Assembly (NCBI GenBank): GCA_028280445.1
Contig: JANQLU010000064.1
Span: 1-64,000, forward strand
DNA length: 64,000 nt
Source: Pirellulaceae bacterium
GTDB taxonomy: Bacteria; Planctomycetota; Planctomycetia; Pirellulales; Pirellulaceae
Direction: 5' to 3'
A program made the translations under genes and the position numbers. Positions 52,271-61,831 of the stretch are shown in pieces. The notes under the pieces are model-generated. The model ran no database searches. It was not told the DNA's origin and saw only the letters and a program-made list of their open reading frames with translations. The first letter of the stretch is position 1, and each line of letters opens with the position of its first letter.

Positions 52271-54181
52271 TTATTTGGCGATCGGAGACATGTCTCGACG
52301 CCGCGGCCGCCTGGAGCGAACCATTTGGCTGGCATTTTGCATCATTTCTTGTCGAGCAACTTCGTTCCAGGGACCTTCGGCCAGATCGATATTGTACTGT
52401 TTCAACAACGTGCCACTGATGTTGGCAAAATTCAACAGGGCCAGGTTGTAATCGACAATGGCACGATCCAGTTGCGTTTCAGCCGTGACGGCCCGCTGCT
52501 GAACGTCGAGGAAGAAGAAAATGTTTTCTTCACCTTCGTTGGCACGTTTCTTTTTGGGTTCCAGCTCTTCGAGAATCGCGAGCCGGCTGTTATAAGCCGT
52601 TTTGATCGCTTTGTAGGCGCGGTCGACTTCGACATAAGCTGAATTTAGATCGTGTAGCACCTGTCGCTGTGTTTCACGAAGCAACGCTTTTTCACGGGCC
52701 AGTTGTAGCTGAGCGTTGCGAATGGCCAAGTGCCCTGTGCGTCGGCCAATGGCGCCGGAAAGCTCAAAGCCGACTTGCCAGTCGTCGAGGTTTCCGTCGA
52801 ATAAATCGTCAAACGCGCTACCGTTGGTGACGCTGGAGTTTCCAAACAGATCGTCACCGAATCCTTGGAATCCATAGTTCGCGACCAGGTCAAATCGCCA
52901 GCGATTCAATTGGCAGGCTGCGAACAATTCGAGTTCACGTTGCTTCACCGTCCATTTTTGTCGGCGGACTTCGACGCGATCTCGCAAACAGATTTCCTGG
53001 CTGGCATCCCAATCCAAGGTGACGGGTGCAATGGTTGGATCTGTTGTCGGTCGAATCATGCGACCGTCATTATTCAACAATCCCATGATCCGACGCAAAT
53101 TTCGTTCCGCGCCCAGAACGCCAAGGCTGCCTTGCAACCGGCCACTCAAAGCGTCATCGACTTGTTGTTGAAACGAATAGTATTGCTGTCGAGCTTGAGC
53201 TTCTTCGTCGGCCCGGGCAATTTCACCTTTGACGCGTGCGTCGCGGTTTTCCCAGGTTTCACGAGCCAGATCGCGAGCGCTGATTTTTGCATCGAGATCG
53301 CGATAAGCGAAATACAATTCCCAGTAAGCTTGCTCCGTATCGTTGACCAGGTCGCGAATAGCTCTTTCAAAATCAACCACAGAAACGTCTTCGCGAATTC
53401 TGGCGATCAACACACCGTTGTAATTTCCAACGATGGAGTTGGGACCCGCAATGCGGTTGACAGCTGTTCCATTTCCACGCAACAACGGCTGGCGAACTTC
53501 CAAAGTGTTGGTCGTGTCCCAAACACTGCGGAACAAGTTGACCGGAGAGTTGTTTCGATTGTAAGTGGTTGCGTTTCGAAGCGAAAATTGCGTTCCGCGA
53601 GCCGTTGTTTTGGTCAGGCTGGCGTTGAAATTTCCCGCATTGGTGATCAAATTGCTGGCACCACCACCGAAAAACAAGTTGTTAAAACTGGCTTCATCGT
53701 GATTGACAAACATGCTGGTCGAAACTTGGGCGTCGAACGCACTCAATGCCGCTTCGCTGGAGGTCAACGGACTGGTGGCAGAAATCGCCGGATCATAAAT
53801 GGTCGATGTTCCGGCAGGTGCAGTAACGACACGTCCACCCAGTTTTTGCAGTACTTTGCTGTTTGCCAGTGCATGTGAAATCGCTTCGTCTAGCGTGACG
53901 GGCCATTTTTCCAGCTCCTGCCAATTTTTAACGGTCGCCGGTGGACCAGTCCGCAAGTGATCGGTGACTTCACATTGCTCGTCACACAGTTTGGGATGTT
54001 CGATTTTTTGAAAAACGGTATCACATGCCCCTGTTTCGCAGTTGCCATTGCCGAGATTCATGCGCGCCGATCGACAACCGCCCAAAATGAGCACTGCCAG
54101 TAAACCGCCGACAATTCCGGCTTCGGCTAGCAATCGTCGCGATCGGAAAACGGAATAGCAAGCGTTCGAATGTCGCTTCAT
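52271..54181 (-). CDS. TolC-family outer-membrane lipoprotein
   Basis: Start at ATG 54181 (MKRHSNAC) gives a lipoprotein signal with LILGGC; the longer frame has 25 more residues without a start context. About 636 residues. The mature part shows the TolC/OEP pattern: VTLDEAISHALANSKVL, long helices with LNSAYVEVDRAYKAIKTAYN, DYNLALLNFANISGTLL near the end, and beta-strand-type segments between. Such proteins form outer-membrane ducts of efflux or secretion systems, or act alone in planctomycetes. No pump or adaptor gene is next to it. Signs of the usual two-fold internal repeat are visible (about 130-360 and 420-610). Confidence 0.85.
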   Translation of the reverse strand: MKRHSNACYSVFRSRRLLAEAGIVGGLLAVLILGGCRSARMNLGNGNCETGACDTVFQKIEHPKLCDEQCEVTDHLRTGPPATVKNWQELEKWPVTLDEAISHALANSKVLQKLGGRVVTAPAGTSTIYDPAISATSPLTSSEAALSAFDAQVSTSMFVNHDEASFNNLFFGGGASNLITNAGNFNASLTKTTARGTQFSLRNATTYNRNNSPVNLFRSVWDTTNTLEVRQPLLRGNGTAVNRIAGPNSIVGNYNGVLIARIREDVSVVDFERAIRDLVNDTEQAYWELYFAYRDLDAKISARDLARETWENRDARVKGEIARADEEAQARQQYYSFQQQVDDALSGRLQGSLGVLGAERNLRRIMGLLNNDGRMIRPTTDPTIAPVTLDWDASQEICLRDRVEVRRQKWTVKQRELELFAACQLNRWRFDLVANYGFQGFGDDLFGNSSVTNGSAFDDLFDGNLDDWQVGFELSGAIGRRTGHLAIRNAQLQLAREKALLRETQRQVLHDLNSAYVEVDRAYKAIKTAYNSRLAILEELEPKKKRANEGEENIFFFLDVQQRAVTAETQLDRAIVDYNLALLNFANISGTLLKQYNIDLAEGPWNEVARQEMMQNASQMVRSRRPRRRDMSPIAK

Positions 54182-54540
54182 ATCAACGAACCATTGGGTA
54201 AATCCAAAAATTGTTTCAAACAGAATGACGCAAAATAAGCGCAATTCCATTACCACAGGATTTATCGGCTCAGGCCGGTCAAACGATGTAAAACGAACTC
54301 AGTAGCCGCGATCATCGGTACGACCGTTGTTGACGGAAATGTTGGCAAGTATTTTCTAATCGGAATCTTTTACCAGATACTGCCAAACCATCATAAGCGC
54401 TAGCCGCCGGTTCTGCTAAGTATGATCTGTGAGCGGCAAGGCGCTAGCCGCCGGTACGTTTAGCGCTTTATACAGGCGGCTAGCGCCTCGCCGCTCACTG
54501 GATCTTACCGGCGATTAAATCACACAGGCCCGTTTGTGTT
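54182..54540. repeat. Intergenic region with GCTAGC palindrome
   Basis: A half copy at 54396-54412 and a full inverted repeat at 54429-54498, one mismatch between the arms. No gene is seen. Confidence 0.7.
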
Positions 54541-54891
54541 TTATTCCACAATTGGAATTTTGTCACCTTGCTCATTCACGCGAACCATCGTCACGGTTGT
54601 CGAAAAAATCGTTTCGGAGTCATTGGTCGCGCCGTTGGAAACAACCACGGAAAAATTGACAGATGTATTTCCGACACGAGTTTGCTGGGTGGTGAATTTC
54701 AAAATCGTTCCTTCACGAACGCTTTTTCGAAATTCGATCCTGTCCATTGCAATGGTTACGAATCGATAACCGGGATACTCCAACGAAGCGGCGATCCAGG
54801 CAATTTCGTCAACCCATTTCAACATGTATCCGCCAAACAGGAACCCAAAATGGTTCAGATTTTCTGGCATCACAAGTTTGTAGTTTTCCAT
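54541..54891 (-). CDS. Acyl-CoA thioesterase, hotdog fold
   Basis: Start set at ATG 54891 (MENYKLVMPENLN), which fits relatives; an in-frame GTG at 54945 would add 18 residues. The protein of 116 residues has the hotdog signature NHFGFLFGGYMLKWVDEIAW (Asn, Gly-Gly and Asp of the YciA/BACH-type site), then RFVTIAMDRIEFRKSVREG and a long helix/strand end. It hydrolyses acyl-CoA to acid and CoA. It lies upstream of, and divergent from, a fatty-acyl-AMP ligase fusion, a possible link to acyl metabolism. Confidence 0.9.
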   Translation of the reverse strand: MENYKLVMPENLNHFGFLFGGYMLKWVDEIAWIAASLEYPGYRFVTIAMDRIEFRKSVREGTILKFTTQQTRVGNTSVNFSVVVSNGATNDSETIFSTTVTMVRVNEQGDKIPIVE

Positions 54892-55292
54892 CAATTCGTC
54901 CAATCTGACGTTCTGGTAATGGGCTAGTTTGTAGCCCGACCTCACTCAAAATTCTATCATTGTAAATTGTGCCACTGTTGTAAATTGACGGATGTTGTCG
55001 AGCGTCGCAAAAACAAGACGTTCACAAACGATCCAGCAGCTTTCCAAGCGTTGTGGTGTTTCAAGCACGCTGGGTTTCGGGCGACGTGGCAGTAAAAAAT
55101 CCCTGCCATCAAAAACAAAGCCAATTTTTTGAGGCCATCCTGACCAAAAACTTCCGATAAACAGAGGATATCGTGGCCGAGCGTCGCCGTATTGAGGTAG
55201 AAAAAACGACAGAATTTGGGAAAATATGTGATTCGATCTAAGCCCCTTGTTTCATTGATCGATTTCTTACCCATCATCGAATTGCAAATCCG
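54892..55292. other. Divergent promoter region, thioesterase and FAAL-type genes
   Basis: About 400 bp without a supported gene. It must drive both flanking genes; no clear promoter motif could be placed. Confidence 0.45.
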
Positions 55293-58200
55293 TTGAGCAC
55301 CATCGAAAAAATACTGGTTACTTCTCAAGCCACGGGCGCAGAAACCACCGTGGACTTTAGGAAGCTGTTCGAGCCTTACGAACCCGTTGATACCACGCTC
55401 TGCGAACGCCTGATGTATTGGGCGGCGGCGCTCCCTGATGCAATTGCGTTTCGTTTTTTGGTTAACGGCGAAGACGAAACTATTGAGTTGACCAACCGTG
55501 AATTGGACAAACGCGCCAAAGCAGTGGCTGCGGAATTGGTGTCGCGTGGATTCAATGGCCAGCCCGCGCTGCTGTTATATCCTCCGGGTTTGGATTTCAT
55601 TATTGCATTTTTTGGTTGTCACTACGCAGGTGCGATTCCAGTTCCCGCTTATCCGCCTCGACGCAATCGCAACATGGGCCGCATCAACGCCATCAGTGAA
55701 GACTGCCAGGCAGCGGTGGCGCTCAGTGTTCGCGACGTGATTAGTCGAAACGAAGGAATGCTGGACGACGCACCATCGTTGAATAACATTCCCTGGATCG
55801 CAACCGAAGAGATCGCTGAAGAAATGGCCAGCGATTGGGTCAAACCATCGATCAAGCCGAACGACGTCGGTTTGATTCAATACACCTCCGGTTCGACAGG
55901 CACTCCTAAAGGGGTCATGTTGTCGCACGCGAATTTGATTTCGAATTGCCGCATGATCACCTTGTTGTTCGGACAGGATCGCGACAATTGCGGAGTGTCA
56001 TGGCTGCCAGCGTATCACGATATGGGATTGATCGGCGGCATTTTGCAGCCGCTGTACTATGGCTGCACGATGAATTTGATGAGCCCGGTTTCATTTTTGA
56101 CAAAACCCATTCGCTGGTTGAAGGCCATCAGCAAATACGGTGCGGGAATTTCAGGAGCCCCGAATTTTGCTTATCAGTTGTGCGCTGAAAAAGCGACGGA
56201 AAAAGACATCGAAGGTTTGGATTTGTCGTGTTGGAACGTTGCTTTTAATGGTGCCGAACCGATACGCACCGAAACTTTGAACAGCTTTAGCGAGATTTTT
56301 TCCAAAGTTGGATTCAAACATACGGCTCATTATGCTTGCTACGGCATGGCGGAAACAACGTTGATTGTGACCGGGAGCATGAGCGGCAATGAGCCGGTGA
56401 TTCGGCATTTCGATCGCACGTCGCTCGATGAACAAAAAGTCGTTACTGTCGACGCCAATAATGCGTCTGCTCGTGCGCTGGTCGGATGTGGACGCGCGCT
56501 GCCGGGAACGACGATCAAAATTGTTTCACCAGAAACTCGCGAAGTGCTCGGAGACAATCAAATTGGAGAAATTTGGGTCGACACGCCCGGTGTCGGACTG
56601 GGCTATTGGCGAAAACCCAACGAGACTGCCGAAACGTTCCAAGCCACCATGGCCAATGGAAATGGCAAACCGCTGCTGCGCACGGGCGATCTCGGTTTTG
56701 TTCATGATGGTGAATTGTTTGTCACCGGCCGATTGAAAGATCTGATTATCGTTCGCGGTGTCAACAAATACCCGCAGGACATCGAGGCGTCTGTCGAAAA
56801 TTCTAGCAGTCGTTTGCGAACCGCTGGTGCCGCCGCATTTGCTGTTGAACACGCGTCGACCGAGCGGCTGGTCGTAGTTTGCGAAGTCGAGCGAGGCCAA
56901 AACAAAGAGTGGGCTGACGTACTGCAAGCGGTTCGGTCAAACGTTACTGCTGAACATGATATCCCACCGGATGCTGTCGTCCTGGTGCGAGCGGGAAGTG
57001 TACCGAAAACATCCAGTGGAAAAGTTCAACGGAAACAGTGCAAGCAGCAGTTTCTGGATAACAAATTGTTGGTCGTCGCTCGTTGGAGTGTTTGGGATCA
57101 CCATTCGATCGAAACGGAAACTTCTGCACCAGCGGCAAAAACTGAGCAGCTGTCCGACGAACAAAACCGCGTCGTCCCAATTGTCTGTGATGCGGTTAAA
57201 TCGATCGCTCAAGAACGTGCGGGTGAGCTCGATATCGATACAAACATTGTCGTTGATCTGGGGCTGGACTCGCTCGAACGACTGCAGATTGCTTACTCGC
57301 TCGAAGAAACATTTGGTGGTCGAATTCCCGACGAGGTGTTGCAGGAAATCGAAACCATTGGAGAGATTTCTGACGCGATTATCGAACATGTCGGCAGTGA
57401 ACCGATCAAGCAGCAGTCCGTCACTCAGCAACAAACTAAAGAAAAACCGGAAGATTTCGAGATCCCCGATGCCTATTATCGCATCGACAAAATGCCAGAA
57501 TTTATCCGCGTGCAACAGCTCAAAATGTTGTTGACGTCGACCGGTGTTCGGAATCCGTTTTTCAGTGTTCACGAAGGCCGTATTGGTGATACAACACAAA
57601 TCGAAGGCCGCGAACTCATTTCGTTTGCCAGCTACAATTACCTGGGCTACTCTGGCGAGCCTGCGGTCACCGAAGCGGCGATTAATGCCGTACAAAAATT
57701 TGGGACCAGCGTTTCCGCCAGTCGAATTGTGTCGGGCGAAAAAACAGTTCACAAAACGCTGGAAACGGAGCTTGCCCAATTCCTCGGAGTCGATGATGTG
57801 ATCACGTTCCCCGGTGGGCACGCGATGAATGAAACCGTGATTGGACATATCGTCGGCCCCGGCGATTTGATTGTCCACGATTCATTGGCTCATAACTCGT
57901 TGATTCAGGGTGCCGAACTTTCCGGTGCACGTCGGCGACCGTTTGCACACAATGACTGGGCCGAGCTCGACAAAATCTTGGACGAGATTCGCCACGAGTA
58001 TCGTCGCGTGTTGATCGTGATCGAAGGCCTCTACTCGATGGACGGCGATTTCCCCGATTTGGTGAAATTTGTTGAGATTAAAAAGAAACACAAGGCCTGG
58101 ATCTACTTGGACGAAGCGCATTCGATTGGGACGCTGGGTGAAACCGGCCGAGGAATCGGCGAGACGTTTGGCGTTGATCGTAATGATGTCGAATTCTGGA

Positions 58201-58670
58201 TGGGTACGCTCAGTAAATCATTTGGTAGTTGTGGCGGGTTTGTCGGAGGTCGCGGGCCACTGATTGAATATTTGCGTTATACGACTCCCGGATTTGTTTT
58301 TGCGGCTGGCATACCGCCGGCCAATGTAGCCGCGGCACTGGCCTCGTTGCGATTGTTGGCCGCCAGCAACGAACGCGTCCAGCAACTACAGAACAATTGT
58401 CGATTGTTCTTGAAGCTGGCCAAGGAAGCTGGTCTGGATACTGGCCTGAGCGACGATACGCCGATTGTGCCCGTCATCATTGGCGACTCATTGAAAGCGT
58501 TGCAGACTTCGGAGAAACTGTTTCACGCGGGTATCAATGCTCAGCCGATTTTGCATCCCGCTGTCGCCGAAGCGGAAGCGCGCGTTCGATTCTTTATTAC
58601 AGCGTTGCATTCTGATGAACAAATCAAACGAACAGTCGACACGACGGCGCAAATTGTCAGCAGTCTTTAA
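55293..58670 (+). CDS. Fused fatty-acyl-AMP ligase, acyl-carrier and alpha-oxoamine synthase
   Basis: The 1125-residue protein starts at TTG (MSTIEKIL; start uncertain). Part 1 (about 1-590) is an AMP-forming acyl ligase of the FAAL type: YTSGSTGTPKGVMLSHANL (P-loop, about 193), SWLPAYHDMGLIGG, HYACYGMAETTLIVTG and TGDLGFVHDGELFVTGRLKD. Part 2 (about 610-690) is an acyl carrier domain with the phosphopantetheine Ser in DLGLDSLERLQ. Part 3 (about 730-1125) is an alpha-oxoamine synthase (aminotransferase fold I): FASYNYLGYSG, SIGTLGETGRGIGE, and catalytic Lys in TLSKSFGSCGG. So a fatty acid could be activated, loaded on the carrier and condensed with an amino acid by PLP chemistry to a 3-ketosphinganine-like product in one polypeptide (inference). 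Confidence 0.93.
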   Translation: MSTIEKILVTSQATGAETTVDFRKLFEPYEPVDTTLCERLMYWAAALPDAIAFRFLVNGEDETIELTNRELDKRAKAVAAELVSRGFNGQPALLLYPPGLDFIIAFFGCHYAGAIPVPAYPPRRNRNMGRINAISEDCQAAVALSVRDVISRNEGMLDDAPSLNNIPWIATEEIAEEMASDWVKPSIKPNDVGLIQYTSGSTGTPKGVMLSHANLISNCRMITLLFGQDRDNCGVSWLPAYHDMGLIGGILQPLYYGCTMNLMSPVSFLTKPIRWLKAISKYGAGISGAPNFAYQLCAEKATEKDIEGLDLSCWNVAFNGAEPIRTETLNSFSEIFSKVGFKHTAHYACYGMAETTLIVTGSMSGNEPVIRHFDRTSLDEQKVVTVDANNASARALVGCGRALPGTTIKIVSPETREVLGDNQIGEIWVDTPGVGLGYWRKPNETAETFQATMANGNGKPLLRTGDLGFVHDGELFVTGRLKDLIIVRGVNKYPQDIEASVENSSSRLRTAGAAAFAVEHASTERLVVVCEVERGQNKEWADVLQAVRSNVTAEHDIPPDAVVLVRAGSVPKTSSGKVQRKQCKQQFLDNKLLVVARWSVWDHHSIETETSAPAAKTEQLSDEQNRVVPIVCDAVKSIAQERAGELDIDTNIVVDLGLDSLERLQIAYSLEETFGGRIPDEVLQEIETIGEISDAIIEHVGSEPIKQQSVTQQQTKEKPEDFEIPDAYYRIDKMPEFIRVQQLKMLLTSTGVRNPFFSVHEGRIGDTTQIEGRELISFASYNYLGYSGEPAVTEAAINAVQKFGTSVSASRIVSGEKTVHKTLETELAQFLGVDDVITFPGGHAMNETVIGHIVGPGDLIVHDSLAHNSLIQGAELSGARRRPFAHNDWAELDKILDEIRHEYRRVLIVIEGLYSMDGDFPDLVKFVEIKKKHKAWIYLDEAHSIGTLGETGRGIGETFGVDRNDVEFWMGTLSKSFGSCGGFVGGRGPLIEYLRYTTPGFVFAAGIPPANVAAALASLRLLAASNERVQQLQNNCRLFLKLAKEAGLDTGLSDDTPIVPVIIGDSLKALQTSEKLFHAGINAQPILHPAVAEAEARVRFFITALHSDEQIKRTVDTTAQIVSSL

Positions 58671-58712
58671 TCAAAACCCCCTTTGTTCATCTGACGCAAT
58701 CTGGAACTCCAA

Positions 58713-60044
58713 GTGATTGAACCACGTACACTCCGAGGTTTTCGCGATTTTCTGCCGGAATCCATGATGCCGCGCGAGGCACTCATGCAAACCGCCCAAC
58801 AGGTTTATCGCTCGTACGGTTTTGTCCCCATCGATACGCCGGTTCTCGAATATTTTGAAATCCTGGCCGGCAAAGGCGGTGAAGAATCTGATCGCCAAAT
58901 GTACCATTTTCGTGACAACGGAGATCGGCACGTGGGGATGCGATTTGATTTGACCGTGCCATTGGCTCGCTTTGCCGCGCAGCATGCCAACGAATTGGGC
59001 ATGCCGTTTAAGCGTTATCACATTGCCAAAGTCTGGCGCGGCGAAAGGCCGCAGGATGGGCGCTATCGAGAATTCATGCAATGTGATTTCGACACCGTTG
59101 GCACCACCTCGATCGTGTCCGATATCGAAACGGGACTGGTCATCAACGATTTGATGCAGGCGATCGGTTTTGAAAACTTTACGATTCAAGTCAACAATCG
59201 AAAGGTCCTGTCGGGACTGCTCGAAAAATTAGAGCTTGGCCAACACAGCGTGGCGATCCTACGCAGCCTCGACAAATTGACAAAGATCGGACGTCAGGAG
59301 GTTGCCAAAGAAATTCAAGATAATATTGGCGCGGCGGGCGAGCAGGTCGAAGCCGTTTTGCAGTTGGCGGAGATCTCAGGAACCAACGAACAGATCATTG
59401 CCGCCGTCGAACCTTTGGTGGCCGGCAACGAACGTGGAATGACCGGTCTCGACGAGCTCCGTCAATTCAATGACGCCGTTGTCGCGACCTGTGGGCCGGA
59501 TCATCATTTCAAAATAGTTGTCACCGTTGCTCGTGGTCTGGATTACTACACCGGTACGATCTTTGAAACTTTTTTGGATGATCTGCCCGAGATCGGCAGC
59601 GTTTGTTCCGGTGGACGTTACGATGATTTGGCCAATCTCTATACCAAACAAAAATTGCCTGGGATAGGTGCATCGTTAGGGCTGGACCGTTTACTCACGG
59701 CAATGCAAAAACTGAAAATGTTGCCGGAGTCGCGCACTTCGGCAGACGTCCTGATTGTATTTTTTGACAAAGATCGAGTCAGAGATTATTTGTCAATCGC
59801 TTCGAAAATCCGCGCCGCGGGCATCGGCGTTGAGTTTTATCCGGAAGCAAAAAAAATGGGACAACAACTCAAATACGCCGATCGACGCGGTTTTAAAGCA
59901 GCTTTGATTGCCGGTGGCAACGAATTCGAATCCGGGCAAGTGCAGATCAAATGGTTGGCCGCCAAAGAGCAAGCTGAAATTGTGTTGTCAGATGATTGCC
60001 AAGAAATTATCGAGCACCTCAACGAACGATTGTCTGGTCAATAG
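58713..60044 (+). CDS. hisS: Histidyl-tRNA synthetase
   Basis: Start at GTG 58713, 42 bp after the lipid-type fusion gene. The 443-residue class II synthetase has motif 1 region LRGFRDFLPESM, motif 2 YHIAKVWRGERPQDGRYREF, the HisRS signatures EFMQCDFD and RGLDYYTGTIFE, and motif 3 PGIGASLGLDRLL, then a C-terminal anticodon-binding domain (ADVLIVFFDKD). Charges tRNA-His. Length normal. It may be read through from the upstream gene. Confidence 0.96.
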   Translation: MIEPRTLRGFRDFLPESMMPREALMQTAQQVYRSYGFVPIDTPVLEYFEILAGKGGEESDRQMYHFRDNGDRHVGMRFDLTVPLARFAAQHANELGMPFKRYHIAKVWRGERPQDGRYREFMQCDFDTVGTTSIVSDIETGLVINDLMQAIGFENFTIQVNNRKVLSGLLEKLELGQHSVAILRSLDKLTKIGRQEVAKEIQDNIGAAGEQVEAVLQLAEISGTNEQIIAAVEPLVAGNERGMTGLDELRQFNDAVVATCGPDHHFKIVVTVARGLDYYTGTIFETFLDDLPEIGSVCSGGRYDDLANLYTKQKLPGIGASLGLDRLLTAMQKLKMLPESRTSADVLIVFFDKDRVRDYLSIASKIRAAGIGVEFYPEAKKMGQQLKYADRRGFKAALIAGGNEFESGQVQIKWLAAKEQAEIVLSDDCQEIIEHLNERLSGQ

Positions 60045-60065
60045 TTGTTTCGCTTCAATGGATTG

Positions 60066-60206
60066 CTATTCAATTGTTAGTTTTGTGCCACCTTCTTTGC
60101 CAGCAGCGTTCGGGTCTTTCATCTGTCCCTTGGGTCCTTTGATAGTTGTCGGTTTTTCTTTGCAGCCGACAACGAGACTGAAACAAAAGAAACAAGCGAG
60201 GGCCAG
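60066..60206 (-). pseudogene. Decapitated tandem copy of the small lipoprotein
   Basis: The minus-strand frame reads LALACFFCFSLVVGCKEKPT then IKGPKGQMKDPNAAGKEGG, the counterpart of the intact lipoprotein at 60277-60438. It has no start: upstream codons run without ATG, GTG or TTG to a TGA stop. Exactly where the first residues should be lies a 10-bp perfect hairpin (GCGAGTGGTT at 60206-60215, AACCACTCGC at 60226-60235). Best read as a duplicate whose 5' end was replaced by an inserted palindromic element. Lipobox and tail are still well kept, so the event is recent or a cryptic start (CTG) is used. Confidence 0.7.
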
Positions 60207-60235
60207 CGAGTGGTTCGACCGCGCAAACCACTCGC
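60206..60235. repeat. Palindromic element that replaces the lipoprotein start
   Basis: Perfect 10-bp arms GCGAGTGGTT / AACCACTCGC with a loop of CGACCGCGCA. A related arm (GCGAGTGGTTTA) lies at 42589, next to another inverted repeat. Confidence 0.75.
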
Positions 60236-60276
60236 CCCGCGCTTCGTGCTTGTAAGATTCTTGCGAAATGGATCAG

Positions 60277-60438
60277 CTAATCGATACCGGTCGTCACACC
60301 GCCTTCTTTACCAGGAGCGTCTGGGTTTTTTATTTTTCCTTTCGGTCCCTCGACCGTTGTCGGTTTTTCTTTGCAGCCGACAACGAGACCGATACAAAAC
60401 AAACAAGCGAGGGCCAACATTTTAAAACGACGAGCCAT
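60277..60438 (-). CDS. Small lipoprotein
   Basis: The product is 53 residues: MARRFKMLALACLFCIGLVV, then GC (lipobox LVVGC, Cys 22), then KEKPTTVEGPKGKIKNPDAP and GKEGGVTTGID. A typical lipoprotein signal with a short charged Pro/Gly/Lys tail. No known domain. It faces the HisRS gene on the opposite strand and is followed by a truncated tandem copy. In planctomycetes such tiny lipoproteins are common and mostly uncharacterised. TAG stop. Confidence 0.75.
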   Translation of the reverse strand: MARRFKMLALACLFCIGLVVGCKEKPTTVEGPKGKIKNPDAPGKEGGVTTGID

Positions 60439-61033
60439 ATTCAACTCCCAATAAACGTGATTTCAATGAGTTCAATTAAATGACCCAAACAGTTGGTGTT
60501 TATTCCGTTCCTTTCTGATAATTTGAAATATGAGGGTGAAAGAAAGTGTTAAATGGTGGCGATGAAAAGTGTGGATTGCGGAAATCCGACCTCAAAAAAG
60601 CGACGAATTCGTTGCGTTTATGCGCAGTATTGGAGAAAGATCAACTCGCATTCTTGCCCCAAGTTATTGATCAATCGATAGAAATCTCCGTGCCTGATGA
60701 CGATCGGATGGCTTTGGAGGTAGTTTTGCGGTCGTGATTGCGGTTTCAACCAACCTGGCAAAATCATGTTTTGTGTGTCGCCTTTTTCAGATGAATCGCT
60801 TTGTAGTAGAATTCATCAGCGACTAGAATAGTTGTCCAGTTTGAAATCGACATTTTCGTCACAGGTCGATTGTTGGCGTTGTCGTGTGACAGTGCAAACA
60901 ATCAAATTCGAGCGTCGCATGATGCAGTTCGAGAAAACGTGTCACGAAACGCGCGACGAAATTGAAGCGGCTCGCGCTGATAAATGGGATTTTGTTGGTT
61001 TCGATTGATGGGCAGTGTCAGGAACGTGAATCA
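60439..61033. other. Intergenic region
   Basis: Almost 600 bp between the minus-strand lipoprotein and the plus-strand regulator. One 63-codon frame at 60546-60737 exists but has no ribosome site or recognised feature. No repeat family of this window is seen here. It presumably holds two divergent promoters. Confidence 0.4.
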
Positions 61034-61705
61034 ATGACTACCGCAATAAGTTTACCTGAAAGCGAACCCTCCCCTGACCGAACCGTTTACATTGTTGATG
61101 ATGATCCAATGATTCGCTCGTCGGTCGAAAAAATCATCAGCCGACGGGGATATGTCGTAGAAACCTATGACAGCGGTGAGGCATTTTTGTCCAATGTCGC
61201 TCAAAAAAAATCCGGTTGTGTTTTGATCGATGTCATGATGCCTGGCGGCATGAGCGGGATGGAATTGCTGGAACGCATGCGACAGAACGGCGTTGAAATT
61301 CCAGCAATCATGTTGACAGGGTTTGCGGCGATCTCAGATTGCGTTCAGGCCTTGAAATTTGGAGCCGTCGATTTTCTGGAAAAACCTTATCGAACTTCCC
61401 AGTTGCTGCAAGCGATCGAAGCGGCGATCAAAGTCGATTGGGAAAACCGATGTCAGGATTCGGTCCGCCGCGATCTCAAAGCGAAAGTTGATACGTTGAC
61501 GCAAGATGAGTGCGATGTATTGGATGGAATCGCTGAAGGCAAGATTCAGAAAAATATTGCAAAAGAATTAAATATCAGCTTGCGCACCGTTCAGTTCCGT
61601 CGCACGGACATTCTAAAGAAAATGGGTGTGCCAACAAATGCTGAACTTTTGCAATTGATTTCGAAAGCCGAGGCAATGGGGCTTTACCCGCCGAAGTTCG
61701 AATAA
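61034..61705 (+). CDS. FixJ-family response regulator
   Basis: Start set at ATG 61034 (MTTAISLPE); upstream in-frame codons lack a good start. The 223-residue protein has a receiver domain (TVYIVDDDPMIRSSVEKII, phospho-Asp in CVLIDVMMPGGMSG, Lys in FLEKPYRTSQL) and a LuxR/FixJ-type helix-turn-helix (IAEGKIQKNIAKELNISLRTVQ). It should be phosphorylated by a histidine kinase and control transcription; no kinase lies next to it. The first kinase in the window (32718) has its own receivers and HPt and could feed it, without proof. Confidence 0.93.
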   Translation: MTTAISLPESEPSPDRTVYIVDDDPMIRSSVEKIISRRGYVVETYDSGEAFLSNVAQKKSGCVLIDVMMPGGMSGMELLERMRQNGVEIPAIMLTGFAAISDCVQALKFGAVDFLEKPYRTSQLLQAIEAAIKVDWENRCQDSVRRDLKAKVDTLTQDECDVLDGIAEGKIQKNIAKELNISLRTVQFRRTDILKKMGVPTNAELLQLISKAEAMGLYPPKFE

Positions 61706-61831
61706 ATTTCAGAGATTTTTGGCCGTCAATCAAAATATTTTGATGCGTCTGCGCGTTATGCAACTTTCGCAAATGCGCAAAATATTTGAATCGAAATTGT
61801 TGCCGGTGGATTTACCCGCTAGATTACTTTG

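Noticed and set aside
54957..55328. Minus-strand 123-codon frame upstream of the FAAL-type gene
   Set aside because: It overlaps the start of the well-supported fusion gene, has no recognised motif and an odd Cys/His/Phe-rich composition.
60546..60737. 63-codon plus-strand frame
   Set aside because: No ribosome site, no signal peptide, no recognised motif, and no operon context.
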